Assembly (NCBI GenBank): GCA_005788065.1
Contig: SXZD01000140.1
Coordinates: 1-16,104 of the forward strand
Direction: 5' to 3'
DNA: 16,104 nt
DNA from: Burkholderiales bacterium
GTDB taxonomy: Bacteria; Pseudomonadota; Gammaproteobacteria; Burkholderiales; Burkholderiaceae_B
Position numbers and translations under genes: made by a program. How positions within the stretch are numbered: the first letter of the stretch is position 1; every line of letters starts with the position of its first letter. The notes beneath the pieces are model-generated. The model was not told the origin of the DNA. It worked only from the letters and a program-made list of their open reading frames with translations, and ran no database searches. Shown one piece after another: positions 14,386 to 16,104 of this stretch.

Positions 14386-16104
14386 TCATGCGGCCTCGCC
14401 CTCTGCCTGCGGCAAGAACAGCCGACAATCAGCGCGCAGCAAGTGACGATCGCCCACACGCCGCATCAAACCGACCCGGTCAAAAAACTCAAGGATCTGG
14501 ATGGCCCGCTTGCGCCCAAGCCCCGTGGCATCGCGGAACGCAGCCGCCAGCACCTCTCCGTCAGACGCAACTAAAGAACGGGCGATCGCAGCCAGTTTTT
14601 CAACGGTCTGCGCAGGATAGTAAAGATCCTTGACCACCTGATACAGCGCACCGGCGGCTGCCTGCCTGGCAAACACCATGCGAACAATCAATTCCGGCTG
14701 AGCAATTTCAGTGGCGATGTCGCGCACCCACGGCGGGTCAAATCCACCCTCGAGCAACATGGGCAATGCCCGCTGTGCAATGATGCGATCACCTTCAGAC
14801 AGTTTGACGGCATGCGTTGGCAACAACAGGCAGGAGCCGCGTTGCTCCATCAATCCGGCTTTAACCCACTGCTGCACCAACTCACGCCAGATGGCTGCAT
14901 CCATGCGCTGCGCCACCATGCGGCGCAAGCGCGACATATCGGGCCCGAGTTCATCGGGCGCCTTGTCGTGGCAGGCCTGCAAAGCAGACACCGCCGCGGT
15001 TTTGAGCGACTCGCAGGTGTCCGCTGCAATAAGCCAGATACCGGAATCAAGTTTGATGCTCAACAGGTTACCCGCATCCAACGGGGCTTGCATCAGACGC
15101 AAGGTCTCGCCTGCCGACAGCCCCTGCACCCGGTCAAGTTCTTGAACGGACGCACCACCCTCGCGCTGACGCACCATCTCAAGCAATCGGTGCCGTATAT
15201 CGCTGCTGCACAGTGCGCGCAAAAGTGCTTCGCGCTGCGGCGTACGCCGATAGCGAACCGGTGCGGTACTGTCGAGCACGCGCCCACCACCGATGGTACG
15301 TACGGCACTGGCGTCACGAATCAGAAACCGGTCGCCCCACCAAACTGACACAGGTTCACGAAACACAAGTTGCACCAAGCCGGTTTCGCCGGGTGACAAT
15401 TCATCGGGCTTTTGGCTGAACAGGATGGCCAAAGAGGCCATCACCTCTGCAGTGCCCACATGCAGATGCACATGCATGCCCGACTTCAAGGGCTTCTCTT
15501 CTGCAAAAGAGGCTGTGAGTTCAGCGTCCACGCGCATGGATTCCTGCGCCAGATGCGGTGCCACCAACCAGGCGCCGCGCGGGCATACTTCTTTTTCCAC
15601 TGCGGCCAGATTCAATGCGCAACGCTGCCCGGTGGATGCGTGCTGCATGGCACGGTTTTGCGCATGAATGCCGCGCACACGAATGCGTTTTTCACCCGCA
15701 TTCACCACCAAATCGGCGTCAAGCGCATGCTCACCACGATGCACAGAACCGGTGACCACCGTGCCAATACCCGAGAGGCTGAAACTGCGATCCACCGGCA
15801 TGCGAAATGCCCATCGAACATCATTGACTGCGCGCTCATCCGACATGTTGCCGCTTGACACCGCTGCACCGGCCATACCCAACAGATGGGCGCGCAAGAC
15901 CTCAATGCCCTGCCCTGTGACAGAGGACACAGCGAAGCAAAGCGCATCGGAGAAGCCCGGCAACACGGCATGAACATCTGCCCTGACCTCATCAACACGC
16001 GATGCATCCACACGGTCGATTTTTGTAATGACCACCGACACAGCACGTACACCGAGCAACGTCAAAATGGCAGCATGCTCGCGTGTCTGCGGCATGATGC
16101 CGTC
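14386..16104 (-). CDS. selB: Selenocysteine-specific elongation factor SelB (5' end outside window)
   Basis: 572 residues are visible; the first roughly 85-90, with the GTP-binding P-loop, are beyond the right edge. SelB is a GTPase like EF-Tu that brings Sec-tRNA to UGA codons marked by a SECIS hairpin. The visible part begins DGIMPQTREHAAIL and has the guanine-specificity motif TKIDRVD. It continues into the EF-Tu-like domains 2 and 3 (FRMPVDRSFSLSGIGTVVTG, VWWGDRFLIRD, then RTIGGGRVLD) and ends in winged-helix domains that bind SECIS RNA (YYPAQTVEKLAAIARSL, then GLGRKRAIQILEFFDRVGL). No frameshift is seen. The stop is TGA at 14386. selC follows downstream. The usual partner selA is probably just upstream, outside the window. 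Confidence 0.97.
   Translation of the reverse strand, partial: DGIMPQTREHAAILTLLGVRAVSVVITKIDRVDASRVDEVRADVHAVLPGFSDALCFAVSSVTGQGIEVLRAHLLGMAGAAVSSGNMSDERAVNDVRWAFRMPVDRSFSLSGIGTVVTGSVHRGEHALDADLVVNAGEKRIRVRGIHAQNRAMQHASTGQRCALNLAAVEKEVCPRGAWLVAPHLAQESMRVDAELTASFAEEKPLKSGMHVHLHVGTAEVMASLAILFSQKPDELSPGETGLVQLVFREPVSVWWGDRFLIRDASAVRTIGGGRVLDSTAPVRYRRTPQREALLRALCSSDIRHRLLEMVRQREGGASVQELDRVQGLSAGETLRLMQAPLDAGNLLSIKLDSGIWLIAADTCESLKTAAVSALQACHDKAPDELGPDMSRLRRMVAQRMDAAIWRELVQQWVKAGLMEQRGSCLLLPTHAVKLSEGDRIIAQRALPMLLEGGFDPPWVRDIATEIAQPELIVRMVFARQAAAGALYQVVKDLYYPAQTVEKLAAIARSLVASDGEVLAAAFRDATGLGRKRAIQILEFFDRVGLMRRVGDRHLLRADCRLFLPQAEGEAA

Overview
The window looks like chromosomal DNA of a moderately GC-rich Gram-negative bacterium. 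It is most likely a betaproteobacterium (Burkholderiales-like), inferred only from base composition and the protein families present. Three blocks can be read.

Left block (1-2700): a cytoplasmic sensor histidine kinase on the minus strand that runs off the left edge; a membrane-anchored protein with a SPOR-like C-terminal region; and two small, divergently transcribed hypothetical genes with good ribosome binding sites.

Central block (2814-12704, plus strand): a compact type IVb pilus operon of the R64 thin-pilus / TCP kind. The order is tcpQ-like domain protein, pilN (lipoprotein secretin), pilO, pilP, pilQ (assembly ATPase), pilR (inner-membrane platform), pilS (major pilin) and a pilV-like minor or tip pilin, followed by a SprT-like zinc metalloprotein. 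From pilO to pilR the genes overlap or sit very close together. pilS has its own leader region with a repeated TGTGATGCA motif and is followed by a terminator-like hairpin, an arrangement suited to making more major pilin than pilV. No prepilin peptidase, lytic transglycosylase or shufflon recombinase lies in the window, so these must come from elsewhere.

Between the blocks (12705-13163) is a gene-free stretch packed with repeats: three direct copies of a 19-base hairpin motif plus a degenerate fourth, a nested-palindrome element bounded by 11-bp inverted repeats, and a (GCGTTT)6 hexanucleotide tract.

Right block (13164-16104, minus strand): the selenocysteine decoding genes selB (5' end cut by the window edge) and selC (tRNA-Sec, anticodon TCA). 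Only 15 bases downstream of the tRNA CCA end comes a GcvH-like lipoyl-carrier protein, then a DsrE-like sulfur-relay protein. The order selB-selC-gcvH-like-dsrE-like on one strand is the most thought-provoking feature: a lipoyl carrier and a sulfurtransferase-like protein sit with the selenocysteine machinery. The dsrE-like gene also has its ribosome binding site buried in an 11-bp hairpin, and 29-base imperfect repeats fill the gap before it. No selenoprotein gene or SECIS element was found in the window.
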